From: Paracamarosporium sp. OC-R06-R3
Taxonomy: Eukaryota; Ascomycota; Dothideomycetes; Pleosporales; Didymosphaeriaceae
Length of the DNA stretch: 64,000 bases
Direction: 5' to 3'
NCBI GenBank assembly: GCA_019828545.1
Contig: JACVRA010000095.1
Coordinates: 798,937 to 862,936, forward strand
The notes beneath the pieces were generated by a model. It did not search any database, had not been told where the DNA came from, and worked only from the letters and a program-made list of their open reading frames with translations. How positions within the stretch are numbered: the stretch's first letter is position 1; each line of letters opens with the position of its first letter. This document shows positions 51,626 through 63,575 of the stretch, piece by piece. The position numbers and the translations under genes were made by a program.

Positions 51626-54130
51626 TTGAATTGAGGGGATATGTATGAGAAGGCGACAGAGAATTTTGCGCGTTTATTTTAGGCGAAGGACCGAGGCTGA
51701 GAAGGTCTAGGCAAATGCAATTAGACAGCGAGAAGATCGGATGGAAGTCTGATCAGAAGTTGGATTGGGGCGGCATTCATTATTCTTTCGGCCGTAACCT
51801 ACAATAGCTAGGCTAGGCATACGCCCTGGGGATCCTCGATGCATCTTTCACCCTGACACGTTAGGCTTGATTACACCAAAAATGCTCCTAGTATTGTGAG
51901 ACGGGAAATATACAGCGTATCCTCGATTCACATAGTATTAAGCGCTATTGGAAGTTAAGGCCAAACCCTTTTTGATCGCTTGCGCTTGATTTCCTCTTCT
52001 GCGCTTTCCCTGCACCTCTACAATTCTAAGAAGCCGTAAAAGGTCCTTAACGGGTCACCGCTATCGCCGTCGCGCAACGTCCAAACTTGACGTTCACGAC
52101 TTGCAAATATATACTGTATCGTTCAAATAGGCCCATACCCTTCCTACCCCTTCTCGATCACCTACTATATTGAGGGCTGCTAGAGCCTATAGCGATGTGT
52201 CTTGGTAATGAGGTGAGCTTCGTTCCTTTAACCATGACTACTTTTAGCGGGAAGTGTTTTCCAACCTGATTGCTTCCTCGCCTCATCTAAAGCGGGATAA
52301 TGTCCTAGATATGCAGTCTTCTAGCGTCCACGAGGATAAACATGGGTCCTTCAATATAATGCTCCACGCCCTGTTATAGGATGGTCTGCTAACGTGCAAA
52401 TGATGACTAGTGCTCATGGTTGTGTCATGACTATGTCTCCTTAGAGCTCTATCACCGCTTCTATAACAAATATGTTGCCCGGCCTATACTCCTATTATGT
52501 GAATGTTGGTACACCTACTATGTTACACTAATCTAATACCACTTCCCTTCTGTCGGCATAGTCGCATATATATAGAGGATCTTTAATTTCGGTGTTTAGG
52601 CATACTTTAAATTGTCTACTGTGAGTGTTATTCGCCGTTTACTTAACACGTGCGGTGGGGGTACAACTTCATCGCTCCGTCTCTTAGTAGACTGTTACCT
52701 TTCTAGCACGGCCAAAAGCTTTAAGCAAGCAACCGAACTCATTCAGGCCACGTTCATGAATGTTGCTGGCTAGGATTTAGTTGGAATCATATTCTTGGTA
52801 TGCTCAATTAATCACACTGATATCTGCTGCATAGACTGTGCTGTGCATGTAGCAGAAGAAGCTCTAATTGCGTCACGAACTGCGCCTAATGCGCTACTCA
52901 CACTCTAGTCACCTGTTTCTAGGTGACCAAGTTGTAGTGTCATTGCCATAGTCTTTCTCGCCATTGGCTATTTTATGTATATTATAGTGCCCACGGCATG
53001 CTGCTACTACGCCTTCGTTTACCTGGTCGCTTGCTTGTGACGGTCTGCTCCTTGATCTGTACAAGATTGGGAAGTAATCGTATAAGTGCTTTTTGCCAAT
53101 GCTTCCGTCATCGCATTGATCGGCCTATACTTTAATCGGCACTTGGCTAGTTTTGTAATAGATTACGTCTGACTTCCCTGCATCCGAGTTGCTACTGCAG
53201 GATTGATATGGTGAATATTTAAAACAGATTCATAGAGCTCCGCACCTTTGGCTGGCTTGCACAATTGACTGCTGTGACGTGGGGATTGCTCATGATGGCA
53301 TTCTGTCGCTTTGCTGCCTACACTTCCTTGCTATAAATACAACGAGTGCCTAGCTCGCTAGGAAACTTCCACAACCCACTAGGTCTTCCCTAACTTCGTT
53401 TACTAACCACAGCTTGTGCACGTCTGCTATGGTAGCTCTTTCTGTTGTTTCATAGGAGTTTGCATCTAGTTAAGTGTTACAATGTTCATTTGGCTGCAAA
53501 TTAATGTCCACAATAAACTACGCCAACTCCCCTCATATAAACGTAGATCTTTCGACAACAGAATCCCACAGAAATTAAGATTGTCTGGATAGACTCGTAC
53601 CATTGAAGCTCAAGAAGGTCGTCGGGCCGTACGCCGCGGCTCTTGTTGTTGTTGTAAGCCAAGTGTACATGTGCGGAGGCTCTAGCGCCCAATAGACCCG
53701 CCCGGAATGATACCGGTACGTAAGTTAATAGAAATATGGTATGGTTCGCAAGGTGTGTATCTAAATCGGCTAGGAGACTGCGACGCGGGAAGATACTTGG
53801 TGATCGATGAAGAGATGTGAGAGCTATGTCAAGCCACATGAATTGAACTTAGTGTGGCCATAAACGGTCCTGACTTTTAGGCCTTCCCGAACCGATCTGC
53901 TGCCTGGAAAAACACTCATTGGTGTCGCTGGAGGTTCTGCTTAGACCGTCACTGGCATGCATTGCATGCATCAAGGAGAGTAACTGATCGCATGAGGGGA
54001 GCAAGGCTGTCACCCAATCTGCGATGTCTTTCCATGCTTATCTTTTCCATACGTGACGACACTCTCTTCTTTGATGACCGTGAGCAGCTTCCGCTTCGTT
54101 TCGTCTGTCCACGATACCAGATGGACACTA
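51626..54130. other. ORF desert, 2.5 kb
   Basis: From about 51,620 to 53,500 no frame of 60 codons starting with ATG exists on either strand, and TA-containing stops are dense. One 112-codon minus frame at 53501-53839 is not protein-like. The stretch is compatible with an old decayed or RIP-altered element, but no terminal repeats or domain remnants were recognised. Confidence 0.45.
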
Positions 54131-54565
54131 TTATGTTGAGCTCCTACGATCTCCTTCCCCGACATCTTGGCCTTTTTTTCTTGCATAAAAATTCTCCAGC
54201 TTCCGCTCAAGCTCCTTCTTTGCGTGCTCCCATTCCTCGACTATAGCTTCGTACTGCGCAATTTTTTCATTGTCTGAGAGTGCCATGATGCGCTTTCTTT
54301 CCTGTAGCACTGCGTTAGCGTTTGTCTTGATAGAGTGTGTCTGAAGACCAAGGAGGAACAGTCCTATTAGGAGGACGGCGCATGGGCTAGACAGATGAAT
54401 TCAAGGCCTGACATGGGAAGTAAGCATTTCAAATGGAACAAATCGACATACCTGAGCTCTCTCCTGGCTGCTTTTTAGACCAGCCCCGTACAGAGCTCCA
54501 GTGACGGTGATGGCGGTAACAGAGCCCGTGAGAATCCACCGGCGTACAGTTTGCGGCGCAACCAT
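54131..54565 (-). CDS. small single-pass protein with coiled-coil, hypothetical (94 aa)
   Basis: Two exons, 54565-54452 and 54301-54131; the 150-bp intron is GT..AG with a GCTAAC branch point. Residues 1-38 contain a hydrophobic stretch after two Arg residues (RRWILTGSVTAITVTGALYG), like a mitochondrial or inner-membrane anchor. The second exon encodes a charged helix (NEKIAQYEAIVEEWEHAKKE, then LERKLENF). The combination resembles small fungal mitochondrial proteins of unknown function. The 3' part is less certain because another frame also stays open there. It shares a 238-base divergent promoter with the Hsk3 gene. Confidence 0.6.
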
Positions 54566-54803
54566 AGTTTCAGGACTTCTCGTTGCCCAACGTCTGTGCA
54601 AGTTATGCGCGCGTCGTGTCAAAGCACGAAAACGGCAGAGCGGAGGAGCTCGCGTCCCTGCCAAGTCTTCCCCACCGCGGCTTCCCATTGCGCCCGCGTT
54701 CCCCGCTCTGCTACCCAAACAACAAACAACAAACCTCACCACTCACGGATCATCCCTCGTGCACAATCTCAGCTCGGTTATTATACAGTCGCGACTTGAA
54801 ACG

Positions 54804-55141
54804 ATGTCGAACCTTCCCCGCCCGCACAATTCGTCGTCCTCCCGGCTCAGCGCCGCGCCCTCTCAAAAACCTCGCCAAATTTCGCACCTGCAGGCCCAGC
54901 TGGCGCAATTGACAGCCAACATGGCGGACCTGGAAAGCTTAATGGGAATGACGGCTAGACAGGCGCAGGACATGCGGGGCCTCGGTGGATATGCGGGTGC
55001 AATGTTAGTTGGGCCAAATGACAACATGTGGACCAGGTTGTAGGTGCTAATGCGTGGCTGTCTAGGTTCATGTCGGCGAGCAAAGTTCTCGGCGAAGAGA
55101 CAGTGAAAGGGAGTGCTGAATCTCCTAAAGGTGGAGACTAG
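54804..55141 (+). CDS. hsk3: DASH/Dam1 complex subunit Hsk3
   Basis: Two exons, 54804-55003 and 55066-55141, give 91 residues; the 62-bp intron is GTTAGT..CTAG. A short disordered N-terminus precedes a helical segment ISHLQAQLAQLTANMADLES, then TARQAQDMRGLGGYAGAMFM and SASKVLGEE. The last block is created by the splice and matches the Hsk3 family signature; the unspliced reading ends in unrelated sequence. Hsk3 is a small subunit of the ten-protein DASH complex that couples kinetochores to spindle microtubules. Its size and intron make it easy to miss in automatic annotation. Confidence 0.88.
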
Positions 55142-58062
55142 GACAAGTGAGGAGCGAATGCCCGAAATTGAAACGCAGCATTGCATCAACGAGGCACGCA
55201 CACAACGTGGTACGAAGGGCAGGTGGCAGAACACGCAGCGATCGGCAAAGAGGAAAGCGACATCCTGCGAACACACTGTTATAGCATTTGCATGCTTTAA
55301 TAGAGAAGCATGGGACCGAGCACACAACTGGGATGTTGGATTGACTGAAGGCAGGTGGGCCGTTTGCGGGTCAACTGGGTGGAAGAGGTCGCGCACGAGA
55401 GCCGCGTGGGATCGTCATGAAAAATGCAACAGTTCTGCCCACACGGATTCATACAGCATGCAGCGCTTAGTACCGCATTGTTACTACCCATTGGACCGCC
55501 TCAGAAACACTCGCCGTCGGCCACTCTAATCTTCGTTATGCACTACATCTCAGCCAAATCACAGATGCGCAAATGATCTCTCTTGGGCGACAAAAGCGAT
55601 AAACAAGTGCGATTGTTCCACCTCTTATCTCACCAAAAACATGGCAGGAAATCCAAAGCAGCTAGCTTCAGTGTACAACCGCAGAATACACATCTCACCA
55701 CATCCAGATAACGTCCCAAGATAGGCAGCTGAAGCCAGCGAGCAGCGGTATGATCGTCAGCCCTGTCCCACTATGGGTGTTTTGCATCAGGCGCACAGCC
55801 AATCTGGGGGACTGTGAGCGACTTGGACCGTCCCTATTGGCATGCGCTTGGCTGGGAATGGCGTTATCATGTATCAATTTCGCAAAGATAAGGCGTGATC
55901 GCGGAGCCGTGCAACAATGCCCGTACTCCAGGCTTTGCGCCCTGTGTATAAATTAATCGTTGCGCCCGCTTACTGTCAAAGGCCTTGGAGAGGCTCTCTT
56001 GACTTCGGATCGCGCTTCCGCTCGCCACTTTCCCCTCCGTGCCTCGTTGGACGGTACCTGCATGGGCACGCCAAGACTCGACCTCGATTTGGGTGGGATT
56101 TGGAAGAAGAAAAAGAATGACTTGGTAGACATCGATGGGGATCTCGCACATGCCTTCGTCGAACATACCTGACCAGCCGGCCTGATACGATGGAAATGGA
56201 AGCACCTTGGCCACGGCCCCGCGCTATTGGTAACGTCGCAACGCCAAGGACAGTCCACTGGCATGCAAGCACCGTGTATGCAGACTCGTGCGACATGCTT
56301 GCCGCGAGGAGGTGGCTGCTAGCAATTACGGGAGTAAATATGTCAGCAGTCTTGCCAGCGGTCGGATCCTTGAAGTTCCTATGTCGACCATGGCCAAACT
56401 CAGATGCTCCTAGGAAGCGAAGTCCGGTTTGGTTGGTTTTCGTAGAGCCTACAGGATGAGCGGTCACGAGGCACGCGACCCGAGGGGCTTGCCGTCGCGG
56501 CAAGCGCTGGTGGTTCTGGCAGGTCTGATGGCGACTTCAAATCAAATGTGCTGATTGTGATCGGTGAGGGTATCGCTTCGACATGACCACCCCACACTGG
56601 CCAAGACGGTAACCCCACCATCCCACGACCCTGAGGAGGGTTCGAGCAAGCAGCGCACCCCCGCAAGAGGCCGGAACAATTGTCCACCTGCTCGATCGGC
56701 ACTCTTGATGCTCCAAAAGCCAGGCTCCTTTTGTAGGCGGCAGTGGCGGTTGCAGTCAGCAGAGGTCTAGGCTCAGCGTCCGGAGAAGCTCTGGTATACT
56801 TCTCATTTCCGCGGTAGGCACTAGGAAACGCGGCAACGAGCGGCCGACATATGCAGTCGAAAATTTCTCACCAGACAGCAGCAACACCAACGCGTACGAA
56901 AGGAGCGTGTCCATCGTCGAACACTCGTAGGCGGGTTCCGTCGGCCCACCGCTTGAGCTCGACCGCATCCCTGGCTTTGCTGCAAGTCAGCGCAAGGGAA
57001 GAGCAGGGATACCTGGCAGCGCCCCCCCACGCTGCATTGCACCCGACCGGCTGGCCAATCAACGCGGCTGCGATTCTCCTTACGCCCAGGGTGGCGTGCC
57101 GGCGATGTATTCCAGCACCCGTTGCGGGACGGGGGCGCATATTGGGGCGCAGAGGCCTTCATCATCAATTGTTCTAACGACGGAGGAGTGTAGACTTGGT
57201 TGGTGTAGCATGTGAAGGACCCAGGCCGGGAGGCGCCATGCTGGAAAGGGCCGATCGGCGGAATGCTAACCGCAGGCAGCTAGTCGCACGCGACATGAAG
57301 CACGCGCCAGGTCCGTAGATGGATACGTCGGTACAATGGAAAAATCCCTACTTTCATTAGTTTCGTCAACCGTCGTATGTGAAATAGAGTGCGTCGAGGG
57401 CAATGGCTCAGTCGGTCAATCCGACGAAGCATACGGCTCCCACCCGACATGTTCGACATGTCACAGCGGCTAAAGGCCAGCGTTGCGGCCATCGGTCCGC
57501 CTGGTAAATTGCATGAGCCGACCATTGCGTCCGAGGGAATATACCCCCAAGCCTCATCGTTACACAGGCGTGGACCTTGCGTAGATCGCATTCTGTTTTG
57601 GCCCGGATTGCACGCGCGAATTGGAGTGCAATTTCAGGTGCGACGACGACACCAAACGCTGGTAAGTAAGTGCCTGGACCCTTTGGTCGGCATGCTACCA
57701 TCTTGTCTTTGCCTCCGGGTGACATTCGGAGCGTCGTGCCTTGTTTCGGGTGGTGTCAAGGGACCGTAGACAAAGTGGCAATGGCCATTGGTCAGCCGCT
57801 GAGCTCATAGCCGCAAGCCTGCTCGCGGGTAGTGTGTTGCTTTGTAGGAAGCAATGAATAGTGGATCCTGTGGTTGTGGAGAGGCCGGGAAATGTAGGAA
57901 GGCGAAGGCAAGCCAGGGTGGAATCGGGAGGAGCTGGGAATGCACGTACGCTAGCATCTTGGGCTAAATTCATCCGATCTGGCTGGACAAGTGCGTCATG
58001 AAAGGCTTGACTGGCAGTGTGAAGAGTGCATGTGTGTGCAGCATGGAAAGCAAACACGTCCG

Positions 58063-58134
58063 CAGTCGCAGTCGCAGTCGCAGTCGCAGTCGCAGTCGCA
58101 GTCGCAGTCGCAGTCGCAGTCGCAGTCGCAGCCG
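58063..58134. repeat. CAGTCG hexanucleotide tandem repeat
   Basis: Eleven perfect CAGTCG units (58063-58128) followed by one variant CAGCCG. About 960 bases upstream of the areA start codon. Confidence 0.97.
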
Positions 58135-58280
58135 CGGGCGCATTGAGGGCGAGGCAGAGCACCGCAGTCGGCGAGGAAAGTGGAGCGACGTAGTGTAGCC
58201 GCGAGTTGGGGCCGGCGTCATGGTGGAGCCTTCAGCCCTCTGCGTTGCTTGCCGTGCAGGAACGGCCGAGCGAGCGGACT

Positions 58281-58401
58281 CGAGACGCGAGACGCGAGAC
58301 GACTGGCGGCGCGGCTGGTCGAGGGTCGTCTGGCAAGCATCGTGGTCGTGGTCGTGGTCGTCGGAGAAGGCTGGCTCAGGCTCACGCTCAGGCTCACGCT
58401 C
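58281..58401. repeat. cluster of short imperfect tandem repeats in the areA leader
   Basis: Three adjacent microsatellite-like tracts: GAGACGC units at 58281-58301, GTGGTC units at 58342-58359, and alternating GGCTCA/CGCTCA units at 58373-58401. Confidence 0.75.
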
Positions 58402-59007
58402 CCGCGCTCACGCTGACGCCCGCGAGCTGCACTCCACGCTCTCCACGCCGCCACGCAATGTCGTCCAGGACTCCACGACCCATATTGCCGGCCGGGGTCG
58501 CACGGATCAGGCGTCCTCGACGCTGACAGGGCACGGGGCGTGCCAGCTGCTGCGCGCAACGTCGAACGGGCGGGCGACGCTCCACACGGTCGTGTGCTGC
58601 AGCCTTCTAGCGGCCGGCGAGCGCCCGACGAGCTGGCCGGCGAGCCTTTGGGCGCCCAGGGCAGCCTCGAGGCCGCGTTTGATTTGGCCGCGTGCGACTC
58701 CCCCCACGCCCGCCGCGGTCGCCCCCTCACCACATCGCCAGCTGCGTCTGCTTGCCAGGAAGGGCTGCTCTGGCTGCGCTGCTGCTCTGGCTGCTTGCTC
58801 TCCGCTGCCGTTCGCCAGACCTGTCGCCAAGCGCCGCCCGCGCTGCTGCTAGCCCCAGTCCTTGGAAATTGTGCCCTTCCCATTCACCACTGCCGTCACC
58901 CAGGCGTGACGCTCCCCAAAGCCACACCGGCATCGTTGAGCTTCCCCGTGCGTGCGCGCAAATCCAACGCTGTCGCCGTGCCTGAGGCGCATCTGGGGCA
59001 TCACCAC

Positions 59008-59040
59008 CTCCTGCTCCTGCTCCTGCTCCTGCTTCTGCTC
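59008..59040. repeat. CTCCTG hexanucleotide repeat, pyrimidine-rich
   Basis: About five CTCCTG/CTTCTG units within a C/T-rich tract that runs to the areA start codon; likely 5' UTR. Confidence 0.8.
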
Positions 59041-59091
59041 CTCCGCTGCTCCCCCCTCCGCCACCGTCTCCTCCTCCTCCTCCACACCCAC

Positions 59092-61861
59092 ATGTCTACG
59101 CCAACCTCGGCGTGGTCACCGCTGGACAGCCCCCTGGAGGGCTCGCTGCATCGCTCGCCGCGCGATGCGGCCGCGCGCCAGGGCGTGCTCGCCGACTCCA
59201 TCTTCCCCGACCTGAACAACGACGCCCACAGCCCGGACATGGCGTCGCCCGAGGAGCTGCAGCGCAACGACCCGCTGGGCACGCAGATCTGGAAGCTGTA
59301 CAGCAAGGCGCGGACGCAGCTCCCAAACGCAGAGCGCATGGAGAACCTGACATGGCGGATGATGGCCATGAGCATGCGGCGTGCCGAGCGCGAGCGCAAT
59401 AAAGGGTATGGATGCCGCAATGCCCAACCGCCCAACCACGAGGCAACCCGCTCCGTCGACGCTGCTGACGATGCTCCTGCTGCGTGCAGCCAGGCCTTGC
59501 GCGACCAGACGAGGCCCGCGCCAATGGCAGCTCCCCCGCGGCCACCGCTCAAGAGCGCGCCGAGCGGCATTGCGCAACAGCTGCGGCGCTCGGTCGACCA
59601 GCAGGCGCAAGCTCCTCCCGCTCCTGACCCCAATGCCATGAACCTCGACGACTTCATCCAGCCCTCGTCGGTGGGCAGCCCGGCCGGCCTGCTGCCGCCC
59701 TCGCCGTCGAGCGAGATGCGCCCCGCGCCCGCTCCCTCCCAAGCCGCGATACCCATCAGGAAGGCCAACCCTCACCACGACGCAGACCTCTCCCTCGCCC
59801 GCGCCTCCGCTCCCTCTGTGCCCCCCGCCCTCCACCGCGACCGGGAGAATGAATTCGGCTACATCCAGCGCCGCGTCCGCAAGACGTCGATTGACGAGCG
59901 ACGCGTGAGTCCTTATCTATGTCCGTGTGCTAGCTCCGCCCTGCTAACATGTGCCTTATCAGCCTCCCAAGCGACGCGCAGAGGCCTCTCCCCAGGTGCC
60001 TCCCGTGAACAGCATCATGATTCCAAGCCATCCAGACGACGAGGCTGCCCTCCACCACTACTCGCTCGACCAGTCGTCGTCGTCGTCGCTGCACCCGCCC
60101 TCGTTCAATACCCCGCAGCCGCATGTGCCCTTTGCCATCGACACCTCCAACTTCCAGCTGCCCGAAGATCCCATCATAAACTCCGCCGGCCCTTTCCAGC
60201 AACAGTTTGGCTTCTCCCCCGTTGGGTCGCCGCTGATGTCCCAGAATGCCTCGTATTCCAACCTCTTCAACGGCACCTCCATGGCCTCGTCGCTCAACTC
60301 CACCGACTACTACTCCCCGCCCAGCTCTGCCTTCCATTCTACTGTGTCGACCCCCCAGCCCTTGCAGGACGAAGGCCAGATGTACTTCGACCGTAACGGC
60401 ATGGACATTCGCGGCAACAACAGTAGCCATAGCTTCGGACCCCACCGGCCGTCAAACCTGTCCACCTCGATGCAACCTCAGTACATCTTCAATCCGAGTA
60501 GCATGGGAGACTCCATGTTCAGTGCCATCACAAGTGCTCCTTCTTCTGCACCATTCTCCTCGTCATCGTTCGGCCAATCCGGCCACGTCGATCCTACCCA
60601 GGTCCTACACAATACACTGCCCTATCGACAGGACCACGTTCCCTACACGCGGAACGAAAACATGTTCACTTTTGGCGCAGACTCGGACAATGAGGACGAT
60701 GAGGGCGCCTTCGCAGACCGCACAATGCCAACCCAAACAGACTATTCGTCACCCATGGATGAGGGCTCGGTCGACTTGAATGCCGGTTTCCAATGGGAAA
60801 CGGACTTATCCAACCAGTTTAATCCTATCCCAGCACGCTTCCCTGCAGGGCCTCCACGCAAGACCGTTACTATTGGCCCGACTGAGATGATGCCTTCACC
60901 GCAAGACCATTGGGGTGCAAGTGGCAGTTTGGGTCGCACGCATGGCTCAGCGGCCTCGGTCAGCGACATTCGAAACCGTGGAAACGACCCTCGACGCCAG
61001 AAGATACCCCGAACGAGCTCGACACCCAACGCAGCTGCCTTGGCCCTCCAGGGGATGCATGGACGCCCGCAATCATCACCCAATACTCCGCCAGAATCAG
61101 GCTTGAGCTCCGCAGCCCCATCACGCCCTACCAGTCCCGGCGGAACCAAGCAAGGTGAACAAGGCAACGCTCCAACAACCTGCACCAACTGCTTCACGCA
61201 GACTACACCCCTATGGCGCCGCAATCCTGAAGGTCATCCTCTTTGCAATGCATGTGGCCTCTTCCTCAAGTTGCACGGAGTCGTGCGGCCTTTATCGCTA
61301 AAGACAGATGTCATCAAAAAGCGGAACCGTGGCAGCGGCACGGCTCCTGTCGCTGGATCTTCATCCAGAGCGTCCAAAAAATCATCTCGGAAGAATTCTC
61401 TCGCACAGACTCCCGTGTCAACACCGACATCAAACAAAGGTGCGGATTCTGAATCACCAAAATCGACGGGTTCCTCGGTCGGGTTCGGAGCGGCTGGGAA
61501 CAGCGCTACCACAGCCACCTCACCCGCCAAAACAGGCGGTGTAGTTCCCATAGCCCCTGGTCCGCCGAAAGCACCACCACCTGGCAACGCAACAAGCGCG
61601 TCTCAGGGACGTGGAGCAAACATGGCACCCAAGCGAGCTGCTCGAGGGCAGAGCAAGAGCGGCTCACAGGAATTGGAAATGGCAGACGCAGACGACACGA
61701 GTGGTAAAGCACCTTCTAACGTTCGGAGAAAGGAATCAGTAGTCGCTCCGAACATGATACCCAACCAGAATCTTGGCAGTCTTCCAATGGGCGCTATGGG
61801 ACAAGGCCTTTCGTCGGCTTCCGGTCCTCAGGAATGGGAGTGGCTCACCATGTCCCTTTGA
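59092..61861 (+). CDS. areA: GATA transcription factor AreA/Nit2, nitrogen catabolite regulator
   Basis: Three exons, 59092-59405, 59490-59904 and 59963-61861, give 875 residues. The N-terminal AreA-specific domain (DUF1752) shows [15 protein letters not shown] and [16 protein letters not shown] conserved acidic element [14 protein letters not shown] lies near 480. The single GATA zinc finger has Cys at 650, 653, 671 and 674 (CX2CX17CX2[32 protein letters not shown]), followed by a basic arm. The protein ends in EWEWLTMSL, the AreA tail bound by the co-repressor NmrA in Aspergillus. AreA activates genes for secondary nitrogen sources in the nucleus. The 84-bp first intron is a multiple of three without stops, so an unspliced form would add 28 residues. 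The second intron (58 bp) has TGCTAAC. Confidence 0.96.
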
Positions 61862-62830
61862 TGTGCCTTTTTCCTCGCGTTTTTGCTTGATATTCCTCGT
61901 ATCAAGCACTATTCACCTGGAGCGGGCAACTGACACTAATGGCACTGCTCAATTAGCAGTCGTTTTTGTCACACTCTTTTTGAATCACATTCTCCGGCGT
62001 TAAACGGACAAGATTCTGGACGCTCCCGACACGACTGTTCCTTTATATACTCGCAATCTTTTTGCTTATTTTGATACCTCTGTTTCTCCTTTCGCATATA
62101 CCGGCCTGCGTTTGGTTGTCGAGTTCAGTGCCCTTTTCTTGACGACCCAGACTCGGCTGTCAGTCAGACGGACGAGGCAGGCACTCCATCAAGCTGTGCA
62201 GCCACCTAATACAACAGCGATATAGCCATGTCAGACGATTTCCTCGTCTTGTGGCTCTTCATCGATCCGATTGGCTCCGTTTACAGTCTCACGTCATGAG
62301 CACATGGGGCCTTGCTGAGTGCGCAATGGATGGCTGTGATGTGCGTATTAACGTATGCTTTGGCATGTTTATCATGCTTGCCCTTGGGGTGCAGGTGATA
62401 ATGTTGATGATATTTGGGCGGCGAGCCGGCGTTTCTTTACAGCGCGCGTATATAGAACAAAGGGCGTTTGATATCCTGGGACGAATTTGCGAGCACTGGC
62501 ACGAGGATTGAGATGCACGAAATTATCTTTACACCTTTTCAACCGTTCTAGACGCTATATTCCCGCATGTATTGAGTCATTGTTGTCCACGTGTGTTATG
62601 TTGTTGTGTCTGTTGTATTGCAATCGTCGTGTTCCGTACCATGCAGCGCCACTCCAATTAGCAGGAACCCCACCAACGCGGGACTGAGTTCTGACCCCAC
62701 CGACGTCATTTCTAAACACCTGTTGTGAGCACTATCTCCGGAGTGCATTGCAAGACTTCTAGTGCTCACGCACCTTAACATCCACTCCACACACGAACGC
62801 CTCCAGGCGACCGTTCAAAGAGCAGACACA
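61862..62830. other. areA 3' region and DJ-1-like gene promoter
   Basis: About 1 kb, T-rich just after the areA stop. An 86-codon frame at 62251-62511 has no support and is probably in the 3' UTR. Confidence 0.45.
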
Positions 62831-63575
62831 ATGCCGAAAGCATTAATTCTGGTGGCAGATGGCTCGGAAGAGATTGAGTTCGTGACCCCTTACGATGGTC
62901 TGTATCCAACTCCTCCAAGTATGACGCGTCAAGGCGTTGACGATGAACTAGTTTTGACACGCGCCGGCTTCGAGGTAGTGTCTGCAGGTGTAGACCTCAA
63001 GGAGAATTACGCGCAGTGCGTTCCCGTTCCTGGTCTTATCCCAGGAGCAGCGGGAAGACTAACATGTACAGTATGACCCGCAATATTCGCATCATTCCGG
63101 ACTTCCCTACGCTTCTAAGTGTAGGTAATAAATCTGCGCACGAAAGCTACGACATCCTCATCCTCCCTGGCGGTGGTCCAGGTGCAAAGACCTTTGCAAC
63201 TTCTGAATCCGTGCTCGACATGATTCACGCGTTTCAGACTGCGGGTAAGTACGTAGCTGCTATCTGTGCTGGGACGACAGCGCTAGTGGCGGCTCAGAAG
63301 AAGCATGGTGGCAAGAGAAGTAGGGTTACGAGTCATCCAAGTGTGAGAGAGGATGTAGAGAATGGGGGAGAGTGGGAGTATAGCGAGGAGAGAGTGGTGG
63401 TTGATGGGAAGGTAATTACGAGTAGAGGGTGCGTATAGTAGTCTTTGTATAAGTATTAAATATACTAACAGTATATAGGCCGGGTACTGCGCTCCTCTTT
63501 GCGCTTACAATTGTGGAATTACTTACTAGTAGGGAGAATATGGACCAGGTTGCAGAGCCAATGATTATTACTTAG
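62831..63575 (+). CDS. DJ-1/PfpI family protein (Park7-like)
   Basis: Four exons, 62831-62897, 62952-63015, 63072-63428 and 63479-63575, give 194 residues; introns are 54, 56 and 50 bp with CTAAC branch points. The fold signature is complete: N-terminal MPKALILVADGSEEIEF with the conserved acidic Glu, VLTRAGFEVVSAGVDL created by the first splice, YDILILPGGGPGA, the nucleophile elbow AAICAGTTALVAA with the reactive Cys, and SRGPGTALLFALTIVELL created by the last splice. DJ-1 proteins protect against reactive carbonyls and oxidative stress; many act as glyoxalase III-type enzymes. The length matches Park7 (about 190). It borders AT-rich repeat-like DNA. Confidence 0.93.

Larger units (their letters stand above)
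55142..59091. other. long gene-free region upstream of areA, 3.9 kb
   Basis: GC-rich with many overlapping frames, none with family resemblance or codon patterns of a gene. The right part (58,060-59,040) carries several short tandem repeats and a pyrimidine-rich tract and is probably the promoter and long 5' leader of areA. Confidence 0.5.

Noticed and set aside
57695..58162. Minus-strand frame with a long Ala-Thr repeat
   Set aside because: The repeat is only the translation of the CAGTCG microsatellite; the remainder is not protein-like.
29910..61861. Functional link between the NmrA-like protein and AreA because NmrA binds the AreA tail
   Set aside because: The genes are about 28 kb apart with many unrelated genes between, and NmrA-like proteins form a large family; co-location in the window is not evidence of partnership.
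62251..62511. 86-codon frame after areA with a hydrophobic segment
   Set aside because: No homologue recognised, lies in the probable areA 3' UTR, and the length is within chance.
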